From Palsa-883 sp035696165 (GTDB lineage Bacteria; Pseudomonadota; Alphaproteobacteria; Acetobacterales; Acetobacteraceae): a stretch of DNA of 30,388 bases. The DNA lies in the NCBI GenBank assembly GCA_035696165.1, contig DASRQX010000270.1, positions 1 to 30,388 on the forward strand, given 5' to 3'. A program made the position numbers and the translations under genes. This document shows positions 15,319 to 23,430 of the stretch, one piece after another; positions within the stretch are counted from its first letter, which is position 1, and each line of letters begins with the position of its first letter. Under the pieces are notes generated by a model. It worked only from the letters and a program-made list of their open reading frames with translations, was not told the origin of the DNA and searched no databases.

Positions 15319-16424
15319 ACGACTGTCTCCAGCGCGGTACCGGTGTCGGCATTCATCCAGCTGATGTGGTCCAGCCGCGGCGCCAGGTGCAGCACCGATC
15401 CGGGGGTGGGGCGAGTGTTGGCGGCAACGATCACCCGCATCGGTTGCCCCCCGGTCTGCCCTGCCATCGCCAACTGCCCGGTCACCCCCAACTGCCCGGT
15501 CACCCCCAACTGCCCGGTCACCAACGTGTGCGAGCCCATCGGCTCGCTGACCCGCACTTCAAACGCGAAGCCGTCCTCCGCGCGCGCGGCATCAAGGTCT
15601 TCCGCGCGGATGCCCAGCACCAATGTCTCGGGCGCACCGGCGGGTGGCGTCAGGCGCAAGCCGCCCAGCCGCACGACACCATCGGTGTGTGCCAGCCGCA
15701 GGAAGTTCATCGGCGGGCTGCCGACGAAGCCGCCGACGAACATGCTGCGCGGGTGACGGTACAGATCCGCCGGCGGATCGATCTGCTCGATGCGGCCGGC
15801 ATACAGCACGGCAATGCGGTCGGCCAACCCCATCGCCTCGGTCTGGTCGTGTGTGACGTAGATCGTCGTGGTGCCCGCCTCGCGCAGCACCGATTTCAGC
15901 TCGGCGCGCATCTCCAGGCGCAGCAGAGCATCCAGGTTGGACAGCGGCTCGTCCATCAGCAGCACCGCGGGTTCCACCGCCAGTGCGCGCGCCACTGCCA
16001 CCCGCTGGCGCTGCCCGCCCGATAGTTGCGCGGGATACCGATCCAGGTACGGCTCGATATGCAGCAGCGCTGCGACACGCGCCACCTGACGCTCGATCCG
16101 CGTGGCATCGGCGCCGGTCATCCGCAGGCCAAACCCGACATTCGCGCGCACGGTCATGTGCGGGAATACCGCATAGTTCTGGAACACCATCGCCAGCCCG
16201 CGCTTGCGCGGCGGCAGCGTGGAGACATCGCGCCCGCCGATCAGCACGCGGCCCGTGGTTTGCGTCTCCAGCCCGGCGATGATGCGCAGCAGCGTGGTCT
16301 TGCCGCAGCCCGAGGGCCCAAGCAGCGCCAGGAACTCGCCGTCCGCGACGCGCAGTTCAAGCTGCGCCAGCGCGGTTATGGCACCAAAATCCTTGCGTAC
16401 CCCGTCGATGACGATGTCCGCCAT
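15315..16424 (-). CDS. Sugar ABC transporter ATPase (MalK/UgpC type)
   Basis: This 369-residue ATPase has Walker A GPSGCGKT (36-43), Q-loop Q82, signature LSGGQ (134-138), Walker B VLLMDEP (154-160), D-loop SNLDA and switch His192. The C-terminal third is the TOBE/regulatory domain seen in MalK/UgpC/MsmX-type carbohydrate importers (GSPPMNFL, LGIRAEDL, SEPMGSHT). Within it residues 301-322 are an expanded loop of VTGQLG repeats encoded by an 18-bp tandem repeat; in the usual sequence the SEPMGSHT strand connects directly to the next strand. It powers the two permeases encoded 29 and more bases upstream, and its stop overlaps the glycosidase start. Confidence 0.93.
   Translation of the reverse strand: MADIVIDGVRKDFGAITALAQLELRVADGEFLALLGPSGCGKTTLLRIIAGLETQTTGRVLIGGRDVSTLPPRKRGLAMVFQNYAVFPHMTVRANVGFGLRMTGADATRIERQVARVAALLHIEPYLDRYPAQLSGGQRQRVAVARALAVEPAVLLMDEPLSNLDALLRLEMRAELKSVLREAGTTTIYVTHDQTEAMGLADRIAVLYAGRIEQIDPPADLYRHPRSMFVGGFVGSPPMNFLRLAHTDGVVRLGGLRLTPPAGAPETLVLGIRAEDLDAARAEDGFAFEVRVSEPMGSHTLVTGQLGVTGQLGVTGQLAMAGQTGGQPMRVIVAANTRPTPGSVLHLAPRLDHISWMNADTGTALETVV
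15471..15522 (-). repeat. 18-bp perfect tandem repeat in the sugar ATPase gene
   Basis: Nearly three exact copies of caactgcccggtcacccc (units beginning at 15471, 15489 and 15507) encode GQLGVT repeats in the ATPase C-terminal domain. Perfect identity of the copies points to very recent or variable expansion. Confidence 0.9.
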
Positions 16425-16453
16425 CCTATCGTCTCCTCATTGCGCCAATCGGT

Positions 16454-17257
16454 TCATCGCCCCGCAATCCCCCACAGACTGAACAGCCGCCGCCGCACCA
16501 GGAAGATGAACAACACCGAGGGCAGGATCAGCAGGAACCCGCCGGCGAATTGCACATGCAGCGGGCTTTCCGACAACACCGACAGCAGATAGGCCGTCAG
16601 CGTCTTATGCCGCACGGTCAGCACCGACGCTGCAAACACCTCGTTCCAGGAGATCACGAACGCGAAGATCGCCGCCGCCGCGATGCCAGGCAGCGCCAGC
16701 GGCAGCACCACGCGCAGAAACGCCATGGGTCCGGAACAACCAAACACCCAGGCGGCCTCTTCCAACTCGCGCGGGATCGCCTGAAACAAACTGGCGGAGA
16801 TCAGCACCGCGAACGGCATCGCCAGCACGCTGTGCATCAACCCGACGCCGATCGGCGTGTCGTACAACCCCAGGCGGATGAAGCCCACGGTCAGCGGCAA
16901 CGCCAGGATCGCCACCGGGAACGCACGCGTAAGCAGCACGAACAAACGGAACAGCGTGGCGCCGCGGAACCGGTAGCGCGCCAGCGCGTAACCCGCCGGC
17001 GCGCCGAGCACGATGGACACCACCATGCACAGCAACGCGGCTGCGACGCTGTACAGCGCGCTCGTCCAAACCCCGCTGATATGCAGGAACTCTCGCAGCG
17101 CGGTCACGGAGAACGCGAAGGGCAACGCCGGCTTCGGCCAGGCGTTCACCACCGCCTCGCCGCCAATGGCGCCCAGCGCAATCAGGTAGATCGGCACCAG
17201 CGTCCACGCGCACAAAGTCGCAACACCAGCCAGGAACATACCGCGGCGCGGGGTCAT
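16454..17257 (-). CDS. Carbohydrate ABC transporter permease (MalG type)
   Basis: A 267-residue permease with about six membrane segments. The EAA loop ELEEAAWVFGCSGPMAFLRV, followed by LPLALPGIAAAAIFAFVISWNEVFAA, is the classic MalG/CUT1 signature (the final segment matches the F-x-x-x-WNEF/VF pattern). I chose the ATG at 17257 rather than the earlier one at 17302. It begins 10 bases after the previous gene's stop, has gaggg upstream, and the longer frame would overlap that gene with no membrane-like sequence. It forms the channel with the MalF-type partner. Confidence 0.92.
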   Translation of the reverse strand: MTPRRGMFLAGVATLCAWTLVPIYLIALGAIGGEAVVNAWPKPALPFAFSVTALREFLHISGVWTSALYSVAAALLCMVVSIVLGAPAGYALARYRFRGATLFRLFVLLTRAFPVAILALPLTVGFIRLGLYDTPIGVGLMHSVLAMPFAVLISASLFQAIPRELEEAAWVFGCSGPMAFLRVVLPLALPGIAAAAIFAFVISWNEVFAASVLTVRHKTLTAYLLSVLSESPLHVQFAGGFLLILPSVLFIFLVRRRLFSLWGIAGR

Positions 17258-17267
17258 ATTGATACCC

Positions 17268-18116
17268 TCACGACAATTGCGCCGCCGGGGTGCGCAGCAC
17301 ACGCAGATAGATCAGCGTGGCGCCGAGCGAGACCGCCATTACCACCACCGCATAAGCCGCGGCGACGCCGTAATCCTGCTGGACATATTGCCAGTTGAAC
17401 GCCTCGCTCATGAGCACCGGAAAATTCCGCCCGCCCAGCGTCATCACCGTGGCGAACATCTCGAACGCCAGCACGGTGCGCAGGATCAGCGCAGTCTGGA
17501 TCGACGGGCGCAGCAGCGGCAGCGTGACCCGGATGAAGCGCTGCCAGGGCGTCGCGCCGAACACCTCGGCCGCTTCGTTGTATTCCTTCGGTACCAGTTG
17601 CACGCCGGCGGCCAGGATCACCAGCACGATCGCGGTGGCGCGCCACATCTCGGCCATCACGATGGCGACCAGCAGCGCCACCGGCGTCTCGTAGGTCAGC
17701 CAGCTCTGTGGCCCGGCAATGATGCCAAGATGGAACAGCAGCGTATTAAGGTACCCCCGGTCGGTCAGGATCGCCAGCCACACCAGGCCGGCCGCAAGGT
17801 CGGAGATGCCCAGCGGGATCGACCACACCCACAGCACGATGTCGCGCCCGCGCCGCACATGCCGCAGCATCATCGCCATGCCCAGCGCGAGTGCGAGTTG
17901 CAGTGGTACCGCCAGCAGAACGACCTCGAATGTGTTGGCGACCGCATCGTTGAAGTTAAGGTCGTCCGCCATGCGGGTGAAATTGCCGAACGAGAACGAT
18001 CCGCCGGTGTGGAACGCCAGCGCGACGGTCTGCAGCAGCGGCACCACGAATAGCACCGCCAGGAAGATCGTCGCCGGCGCGATCAGCAGATAGGGCGTGA
18101 GTACGCTACGGCGCAC
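17268..18116 (-). CDS. Carbohydrate ABC transporter permease (MalF type)
   Basis: A 282-residue permease beginning MRRSVLTPYLLIAPATIFLA, the usual first helix of MalF/UgpA-type CUT1 proteins, with about six membrane spans and the EAA loop EYNEAAEVFGATPWQRFIRV plus TLPLLRPSIQTALILR. It starts nine bases after the binding-protein stop and ends 10 bases before the MalG-type start. It lacks the large periplasmic P2 loop of enterobacterial MalF, as do most CUT1 permeases. Confidence 0.92.
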   Translation of the reverse strand: MRRSVLTPYLLIAPATIFLAVLFVVPLLQTVALAFHTGGSFSFGNFTRMADDLNFNDAVANTFEVVLLAVPLQLALALGMAMMLRHVRRGRDIVLWVWSIPLGISDLAAGLVWLAILTDRGYLNTLLFHLGIIAGPQSWLTYETPVALLVAIVMAEMWRATAIVLVILAAGVQLVPKEYNEAAEVFGATPWQRFIRVTLPLLRPSIQTALILRTVLAFEMFATVMTLGGRNFPVLMSEAFNWQYVQQDYGVAAAYAVVVMAVSLGATLIYLRVLRTPAAQLS

Positions 18117-18125
18117 GGCGCTGGC

Positions 18126-19409
18126 CTACGGCACCGCGCAGACGCCGGTCGAGGGCGGGTCGGGTGCCCAGCAGGGCGCACCCGTGTCGGTCATGATCTT
18201 GCGCAGGATGGGTGCCTCGCGCGCCAACGCGTCATGCGGCTGCATCCCGCGTAGCACGATAAGTTGGAACGTATCCAGCATCACCTTGTCGAATTCCCCG
18301 CCATGGGTGCCGAGGCCCACCGGCAGCAGTGCCGGCTTGGCATCCCTTGAGCCCTCAGTGCGCGCGATCGCGCCAGCGGCGAGCTTGACACCGGGATCGA
18401 GATCCGCCGGCAGGTCGGCCTTCACCACCGGAAAGAAACCCACCGCCCGCGCCGTGGCAATCTGTGTCGCCGGACGGGTCAGATACTCGATCAACGCGGC
18501 GGCACCTTGCGGATCGGGCGCGTCCTTGGCGATCGCCAGGCCGGCGATCACCGGCATGTAGCTGCGTCCCTTCGGCCCCGACGGCGCGGGGAACGTAACG
18601 AAATCATCTGGTTTCTGGCGCAGTGCATCCAGCAGTCGCGCGACATGGTCGAACGCAATCCAGACATCGCCCGACAGGAGCGGTTCCTGCATGAAGTTGT
18701 AGTTGGTCGAGTTGGGGTTCACGCCTTTCCACAGCACGGCGAAGCGGGTCCACATCGCCTCCGTCGCCGGGCCGTCGAACGTCGTCACCAGGCCGCCGGT
18801 GTAGGACGGATACAGGAACCCCTCGATGAACCGGTGCATCAGTCCTTTCGGCCCGGCGGGAAAGCCCAGCACGCGCTTGCCGGTCTTCGCCTGGATCGCA
18901 GCCGCCCAGTCGCCCAGCTGTTCGTAGGTCAGCTTGTCAATGTCGGCACCCGGCGGCAGGTAGGGCAGGGCCTGCTTGCTGGCGACCATGAAATACGTCG
19001 CCTGCATCCATGGAATGTACATCTGGTGGGCGGTGCCGAGTTTGGCCAGCGTCAGCAACCCGGCGGGAATGCCGCGATCTTGCAGTTTCGTTACCAGATC
19101 GTCCACCGGAACGATCCCGTTCAGCGCCGTCAGCGGCTCCAGCTCGCCGTGCAGCGCACCGATCAGGCTGATCGTGTGCGTGCCGCCCTGCTGCTCGGCC
19201 TGGATGCGCACCGGAAGCTGCGCTGGTTCCTCCGGCACATAGGTCGCCTTCCCCGTGTAGTCCTTCAGGATCACGTCGCGCATCTTCTGCGCTTCCTCGA
19301 TCGGGCGCAGTTGCGTCGACATGAACAACGTATCGGCCGCCACGGGCTGCGGCACCAGCGGTCCCGCGATCAGAAATGCGCTAAGCGCGGCCAGGATGCG
19401 TGGTGTCAT
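18126..19409 (-). CDS. Sugar ABC transporter substrate-binding protein (family 1)
   Basis: A 427-residue periplasmic protein with an N-terminal Sec signal (MTPRILAALSAFLIAGPLV, cleavage likely after PVAA near residue 25). The mature part has the layout of CUT1 binding proteins: VPEEPAQLPVRIQAEQQGGTHTISLIGALHGEL (N-lobe crossing), LTYEQLGDWAAAIQAKTGKRVLGFP, GDVWIAFDHVARLLDAL and a C-lobe GPKGRSYMPVIAGLAIAKDAPDPQGAAALIEYL. The ATG at 19409 has gggagg six bases upstream and lies inside the last 29 bases of the LacI-family gene, so regulator and transporter are coupled. Two cysteines near the C-terminus (residues about 415 and 424) could form a disulfide. The ligand is inferred to be a glycoside handled by the GH63 enzyme at the end of the operon. 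Confidence 0.9.
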   Translation of the reverse strand: MTPRILAALSAFLIAGPLVPQPVAADTLFMSTQLRPIEEAQKMRDVILKDYTGKATYVPEEPAQLPVRIQAEQQGGTHTISLIGALHGELEPLTALNGIVPVDDLVTKLQDRGIPAGLLTLAKLGTAHQMYIPWMQATYFMVASKQALPYLPPGADIDKLTYEQLGDWAAAIQAKTGKRVLGFPAGPKGLMHRFIEGFLYPSYTGGLVTTFDGPATEAMWTRFAVLWKGVNPNSTNYNFMQEPLLSGDVWIAFDHVARLLDALRQKPDDFVTFPAPSGPKGRSYMPVIAGLAIAKDAPDPQGAAALIEYLTRPATQIATARAVGFFPVVKADLPADLDPGVKLAAGAIARTEGSRDAKPALLPVGLGTHGGEFDKVMLDTFQLIVLRGMQPHDALAREAPILRKIMTDTGAPCWAPDPPSTGVCAVP

Positions 19410-20463
19410 GGCGTCCTCCCAGGACGTGGCTTGGTGTTTTCGTTTTGCGTCCGGCGCGCGTTGGCGCCGGTCCGTCGGAGCCGCGCGGGATCAGCCGCGC
19501 CGGCCAGATTTCCGTCAGCGTCGCCGGGTCGGCACCGCCGAGCAACGCCACCAGCATCTCCACCATGCGCGCGCCGGCGCGGGCCATTGGCTGCTCGATC
19601 GTGGTCAGCGGCGGATCGGTACAGCCTGCCATCGGCAGATCGTCGTAGCCGATCAACGAGACATCGCACCCGACCCGCAGCCCGGCCTGCGACACGGCAT
19701 GCAGCGCGCCGACCGCCAACCGGTCAGTGGCGCACAGCACCGCGGTGGGCGGTTCGCGCTCGGCCAGCAGCGCGCGCATCAGCGTGAAGCCGGCTTCTTC
19801 CGACGGTTCGGCGTGACGGATCGGCCCGCGCGGCAGGTCGGCAGCGGCAAGAGCGGCGCGCCAGCCCTGTTCGCGATGATGCGCGAACATGTAGCGCGGC
19901 GCCGCGTTGATCAGGCCGATGCGCCGATGGCCGAACCCGATCAATCGTTCCGTGGCCATCCGGCAGGCGGCGATGCCATCGATATCAACGAAAGCATGCG
20001 TACGAGGGTCTTCGCAGCGGCCGTGCGCGACGAAGGCGGCGCTGCGATCCAGCAGATAGCGAATGCGTGGGTCGTCGCGCCGCGTTCGGGCCAGCAGCAT
20101 CCCGTCGACGCGCCGGCCCTCGATCAGATGGCGGTAGGCGCGCAGTTCCTCGGCGCCGGGACGGGCGCTCATGACCAGCAGGTCGAGCCCCGCGCGCTGC
20201 AACGGCGGACCGACCGCGGCGAGCAGGCGCAGGAAGAACGGGTCGTCAAATTGCCCGGCATCGGCCGGCAACACCAGGCCGATCGCCTCGCTGCGGCCAT
20301 AACGCAGGCGGCGGGCAAGCTGGTTGGGACGGTAATCGATTCGTTCCGCTTCCGTGCGCACGCGCACGCGCGTGGCGGCAGCGACCTCGGGAAAGCCGCC
20401 GAGGGCGCGCGAGACGGTGGTGACCGAAAGGTCAAGTCGTTTGGCGATCGCGCGCAGGGACAC
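19381..20463 (-). CDS. LacI-family transcriptional regulator
   Basis: Read from the GTG at 20463, this is 360 residues. It starts with the LacI helix-turn-helix VSLRAIAKRLDLSVTTVSRAL (1-21) and hinge YRPNQLARRLR (44-54), followed by a periplasmic-binding-like effector domain (IGLVLPADAGQFDDPFF, RRVDGMLLART, FGHRRIGLINA, CATDRLAVGAL, SLIGYDDLP). The open frame has an ATG at 20529, but the extra 22 residues are not family-like and would cover the operator-like sites, so the GTG is preferred. It probably represses the sugar-uptake operon downstream and perhaps the divergent cupin gene. The C-terminus (RKTKTPSHVLGGRHD) overlaps the binding-protein start by 29 bases. Confidence 0.9.
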   Translation of the reverse strand: MSLRAIAKRLDLSVTTVSRALGGFPEVAAATRVRVRTEAERIDYRPNQLARRLRYGRSEAIGLVLPADAGQFDDPFFLRLLAAVGPPLQRAGLDLLVMSARPGAEELRAYRHLIEGRRVDGMLLARTRRDDPRIRYLLDRSAAFVAHGRCEDPRTHAFVDIDGIAACRMATERLIGFGHRRIGLINAAPRYMFAHHREQGWRAALAAADLPRGPIRHAEPSEEAGFTLMRALLAEREPPTAVLCATDRLAVGALHAVSQAGLRVGCDVSLIGYDDLPMAGCTDPPLTTIEQPMARAGARMVEMLVALLGGADPATLTEIWPARLIPRGSDGPAPTRAGRKTKTPSHVLGGRHDTTHPGRA

Positions 20464-20477
20464 TTGGACTGGACGTT

Positions 20478-20522
20478 CCCGATCGTTTTGGCTTATGAAT
20501 GCAATAATCCAAAACGATTTGG
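20478..20522. promoter_or_regulatory. Pair of LacI-type operator-like palindromes in the divergent promoter region
   Basis: The plus strand at 20509-20522 reads ccaaaacgatttgg, a palindrome-like site with the central CG typical of LacI-family operators. A second site on the opposite strand (20478-20491; ccaaaacgatcggg read on minus) shares ten identical bases. Their centres are 31 bases apart, about three helical turns, and together they form the inverted pair atcgttttgg / ccaaaacgat. They lie between the LacI gene start (20463) and the cupin start (20547), with an AT-rich spacer containing a -10-like aataat. Confidence 0.55.
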
Positions 20523-20546
20523 AGGTCAACCTTCAGGGAGGGGATC

Positions 20547-20939
20547 ATGCCGAACGTGCCTCAGCCCTATGCGGTCGGGCAGCGCGACGCGCGCCCGTGG
20601 GGCGAATGGATGGTCATCGATGTCGGCGCCCGTTTCGTGGTGAAGCGCATCACGGTGCGGCCGGGACAGCGCCTGTCGTTGCAACGCCACCGGCATCGCG
20701 CCGAACAATGGGTGGTGGTGGCGGGGATCGCGCAGGTGACGCGCGGTGACGCGGTGTTCGCGCTGGCGCCTGGCGAGACGGTGCGGATTGCGCCGGGCGA
20801 GACCCATCGGGTTGCCAACCAGGGTGTCGATAACGTGGTGTTTATTGAGGTGCAGACAGGTTCGGTGCTGTCCGAGGACGACATCGAGCGGCTGGATGAT
20901 CAATACGGTCGCACGACGATCACGCAACAATCGCAATAG
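20547..20939 (+). CDS. Cupin, mannose-6-phosphate isomerase type II-like
   Basis: This single-domain 130-residue cupin matches the C-terminal isomerase half of bifunctional ManC/AlgA-type enzymes: RPWGEW (16-21), VKRITVRPGQRLSLQRHRHRAE (32-53), VVVAGIAQVT, IAPGETHRVAN (81-91), and EVQTGSVLSEDDIERLDDQYGR (101-122). Metal ligands are likely His48, His50, Glu53 and His87. The N-terminal guanylyltransferase half is absent and the length fits a stand-alone isomerase. It is transcribed divergently from the LacI gene and shares the operator region, so it may be co-regulated with sugar uptake. The ATG follows agggagggg. Confidence 0.88.
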   Translation: MPNVPQPYAVGQRDARPWGEWMVIDVGARFVVKRITVRPGQRLSLQRHRHRAEQWVVVAGIAQVTRGDAVFALAPGETVRIAPGETHRVANQGVDNVVFIEVQTGSVLSEDDIERLDDQYGRTTITQQSQ

Positions 20940-20950
20940 CAACAGACCGT

Positions 20951-21075
20951 CCTCCTCCCCCCTGTAGGAGGGGGTTGGGGGGAGGGGTTGGTGCCAGGGT
21001 TGCACCGAGGGTCCGAGGGTCCCCACCGCACCGACCCCTCCCCCATCCCCCTCCTACAGGGGGGGGGGGAGGAGG
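20951..21075. repeat. G/C-homopolymer-rich inverted repeat
   Basis: The left arm (20951-20988, starting cctcctcccccctgtaggag) and the right arm (21034-21075) are reverse complements apart from length differences in the C/G runs and a few mismatches. It sits between the convergent cupin and MFS genes, a natural place for a bidirectional terminator or a dispersed repeat. The G run at 21060-21069 is prone to length error in sequencing. Confidence 0.75.
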
Positions 21076-21156
21076 AGAACGTTACGGTCCAGCCCAGCTA
21101 ATTCTAACGCCCATGAGGACAAGCCAGGCCGTGGCGTCGGGCAGCGCCACCCCATG

Positions 21157-22602
21157 CTACGTGGACACCTGCTCCAACACCGCCCGCGCCTGCCGGATCC
21201 CGAACCCCCAGATCAGCAGCGCCGGCAGCAACGATCCCGGCAGCACGATCCACAACACCCAGCCCAGGTGATCTGGCCCAAACAAGTACAACGGCCCCAG
21301 CAGCGTCACACCAGCCCACGCCCCCAGATGCCCAAGCCCATCAGTCCACGCAAACGCCACCGAGCGAATACGTGTCGGATACGCAACCGCCGTGTAGTTA
21401 TAGAGATTGAACAGCCACAACCCGGTGCCGACGCGGCTGAACGCATAGAACACAACGATCACTGGCAGACTCGGATGCAAATAGATCACCACCCACGACA
21501 GCGCGAACAACCCACCCATCGCCAGCATCACCTCGCGCCGCTCCACCCGCTCGCCAAGCCGCGCATTGACCTGGAAGCCAACGAACAGCAGCAGATACGC
21601 CGCGGCGATCGTCAGGAACACGATATGCGCCGAGGCGCCGTGATCGACCATATACACCGGCAGGAACGCCCCAACCCCATAGATCAGGCCAGCATAACTC
21701 AACATCCAGCAAACTATCAGCAGGTACGTCCGACCGCGATATTGCGGGTTGCTGAAGATCTCGCGCCAGGCGCCCTTGCCGGCGATGACCACAGGGTGCA
21801 TCCCCTGCGACGGCTCCGCCAGCGGCGCGCGCGTGACAAGCTGCACACGCCGCTCATAGTCGGCCATCAGCCGATCCGCCTCCTCCGCGCGCCCGCGTGC
21901 CTCCAGCCAGCGCGGCGATTCCGGCAACAGCCAGAACAGCAGCGGCAGCAGAACGATCACCTCGATCGACGCGCTGACCCACAGGAACGCCTGCCACTGC
22001 GCCGGGATCAGCCAGAACGCCAGCAGATTGACTGAAACCGCCACCAACGCCGTACTTCCCTGCGATGCGAGCAGCACCCTGTTGCGCACCAACGGCGAGG
22101 TCATTTCGGACAAATACACCGAGTGCGTCGCGACGATCCCACCGACGCCCAGCGTGCTGAGCACCGACAGGAACACCATGCCCCAGAAATTCGTTACATA
22201 CGCGAATGGCCAGATGCAAAGGCCGCCCAGCAGCGTCGCCAACAGGATCGCCGGCCGCCGTCCGTAGCGGTCGGCAACCCAGCTCATGAGATAGACCCCC
22301 AGCAGGATGCCTAGCCCCACCTGCAACGCCTGGATCACCGCGTATTGGTAAACATCGATCACGTGGTTCGGCCGCCAGACGAACGGATAGAGCCGCGCGC
22401 CGATGCCGTCGGTGTCGAAGATGATGAAGCCCCAGGTGATTTCCACCAGGATCGCCAGCCGCCACTGCACGCGGGTCAGCGGCAGGCGATCGATGCGTGA
22501 CGCGATATGTCCGTGGATCGAGGCGCGCGCGACATACGCGCCGGCATCCGTTGCAGGATGCGACTGGATCGGCCGCGCGTTCGCGTTGGCCGGGTCCGCC
22601 AT
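21157..22602 (-). CDS. MFS transporter (sugar/organic-acid porter type)
   Basis: A 481-residue membrane protein with about 12 hydrophobic segments. It has motif A VADRYGRRPAILLATLLGG after the second segment, VYLSEMTSPLVRNRVL in the N-half, PESPRWLEARGRAEEAD (the family's central-loop motif) and AVAYPTRIRSVAFAWTDGLGHLGAW in the C-half. This places it in the sugar-porter / metabolite:H+ symporter branches. I took the ATG at 22602 because cggaggg lies six bases upstream; the earlier one (22686) adds only hydrophilic, non-conserved residues. It follows MsrA by about 100 bases on the same strand. Substrate unknown. Confidence 0.88.
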   Translation of the reverse strand: MADPANANARPIQSHPATDAGAYVARASIHGHIASRIDRLPLTRVQWRLAILVEITWGFIIFDTDGIGARLYPFVWRPNHVIDVYQYAVIQALQVGLGILLGVYLMSWVADRYGRRPAILLATLLGGLCIWPFAYVTNFWGMVFLSVLSTLGVGGIVATHSVYLSEMTSPLVRNRVLLASQGSTALVAVSVNLLAFWLIPAQWQAFLWVSASIEVIVLLPLLFWLLPESPRWLEARGRAEEADRLMADYERRVQLVTRAPLAEPSQGMHPVVIAGKGAWREIFSNPQYRGRTYLLIVCWMLSYAGLIYGVGAFLPVYMVDHGASAHIVFLTIAAAYLLLFVGFQVNARLGERVERREVMLAMGGLFALSWVVIYLHPSLPVIVVFYAFSRVGTGLWLFNLYNYTAVAYPTRIRSVAFAWTDGLGHLGAWAGVTLLGPLYLFGPDHLGWVLWIVLPGSLLPALLIWGFGIRQARAVLEQVST

Positions 22603-22702
22603 CTGGCCCTCCGACGTGCCAGCGTATCGGTGGCCCGGACGCTGAGCGCCAAGCCGCGGCGTGTCAATATTTCCCCGGCGCGGCATCGCCCCGCCGGCGG
22701 CT

Positions 22703-23251
22703 CTACTCGGCCGCGACCTGCCGCAGCCGATCCCTAAACACCTTGCGGAACTTGGCGACTTTGGGGGCGATCACCACCTGGCAGTAGCCGCTATAGGGAT
22801 TGCGGGCGAAGTAGTCGTGATGCTCCGCCTCGGCCGGATAGAACACGCCCAGCGGCGCGATCTGCGTCACCAGTGGCGCGGGCCACAGCTTGGCTGCCGA
22901 GATTTCCTGCATCACCGCCGTCGCGGTGGCTTCCTGGGCGTCCGAGTTCGTCAGGATGATCGAGCGGTACTGCGGCCCGACATCGTTGCCCTGGCGGTCC
23001 CTCGTCGTCGGGTCATGGGTGGTGAAGTACACCCGCAGCACGTCGGCGTAGTCGACCTGTGCCGGGTCGAAACGGACTTGCACAACCTCGGCATGGCCGG
23101 TCGTTCCGCTGCACACCTGCTTGTAGCTGGGATTGACGACGTGTCCGCCGGCATAGCCGGACGTCACGCTCGTGACGCCGCGCAGCTCATTGTAGACTGC
23201 CTCCAGGCACCAGAAGCAGCCGCCACCCAGGGTTGCGATCTCATCGCTCAT
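22703..23251 (-). CDS. msrA: Peptide-methionine (S)-S-oxide reductase MsrA
   Basis: A 182-residue enzyme that reduces the S epimer of methionine sulfoxide, free or in proteins. The active-site motif is GGGCFWC (9-15), with Cys12 as the catalytic residue, encoded as cysteine. Other family blocks are SGYAGGHVVNPSYKQVCSGTTGHAEVV, the DPTTRDRQGNDVGPQYRS segment, and AEHHDYFARNPYSGYCQVVI. The ATG at 23251 has ggaggg about eight bases upstream; an earlier in-frame ATG (23290) is less likely. The divergent gene on the other side starts 180 bases away, so both promoters must lie between 23252 and 23430. Confidence 0.95.
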   Translation of the reverse strand: MSDEIATLGGGCFWCLEAVYNELRGVTSVTSGYAGGHVVNPSYKQVCSGTTGHAEVVQVRFDPAQVDYADVLRVYFTTHDPTTRDRQGNDVGPQYRSIILTNSDAQEATATAVMQEISAAKLWPAPLVTQIAPLGVFYPAEAEHHDYFARNPYSGYCQVVIAPKVAKFRKVFRDRLRQVAAE

Positions 23252-23430
23252 TGACTTCCCTCCATCCGATCTGTGCCACACTATCACCAAGGCCCGGACC
23301 GCGCGACTGCCGCCGACCGGGTCAGGGACAACGTGGCCTCGGGCGTATGTCTCCTGCCATATGTCAACGCCGGGGCGCCTTCGTTACAGGTGGATTGAAT
23401 AAATCGGGGTTTCGCAAAGGGTGGGCAGTA

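Noticed and set aside
20464..20529. Start of the LacI regulator at ATG 20529
   Set aside because: The added residues do not match LacI N-termini and the segment contains the operator-like palindromes; GTG 20463 begins directly at the helix-turn-helix.
22703..23251. MsrA as a second selenoprotein
   Set aside because: MsrA selenoproteins exist, but here the catalytic residue is a normal cysteine codon in GGGCFWC.
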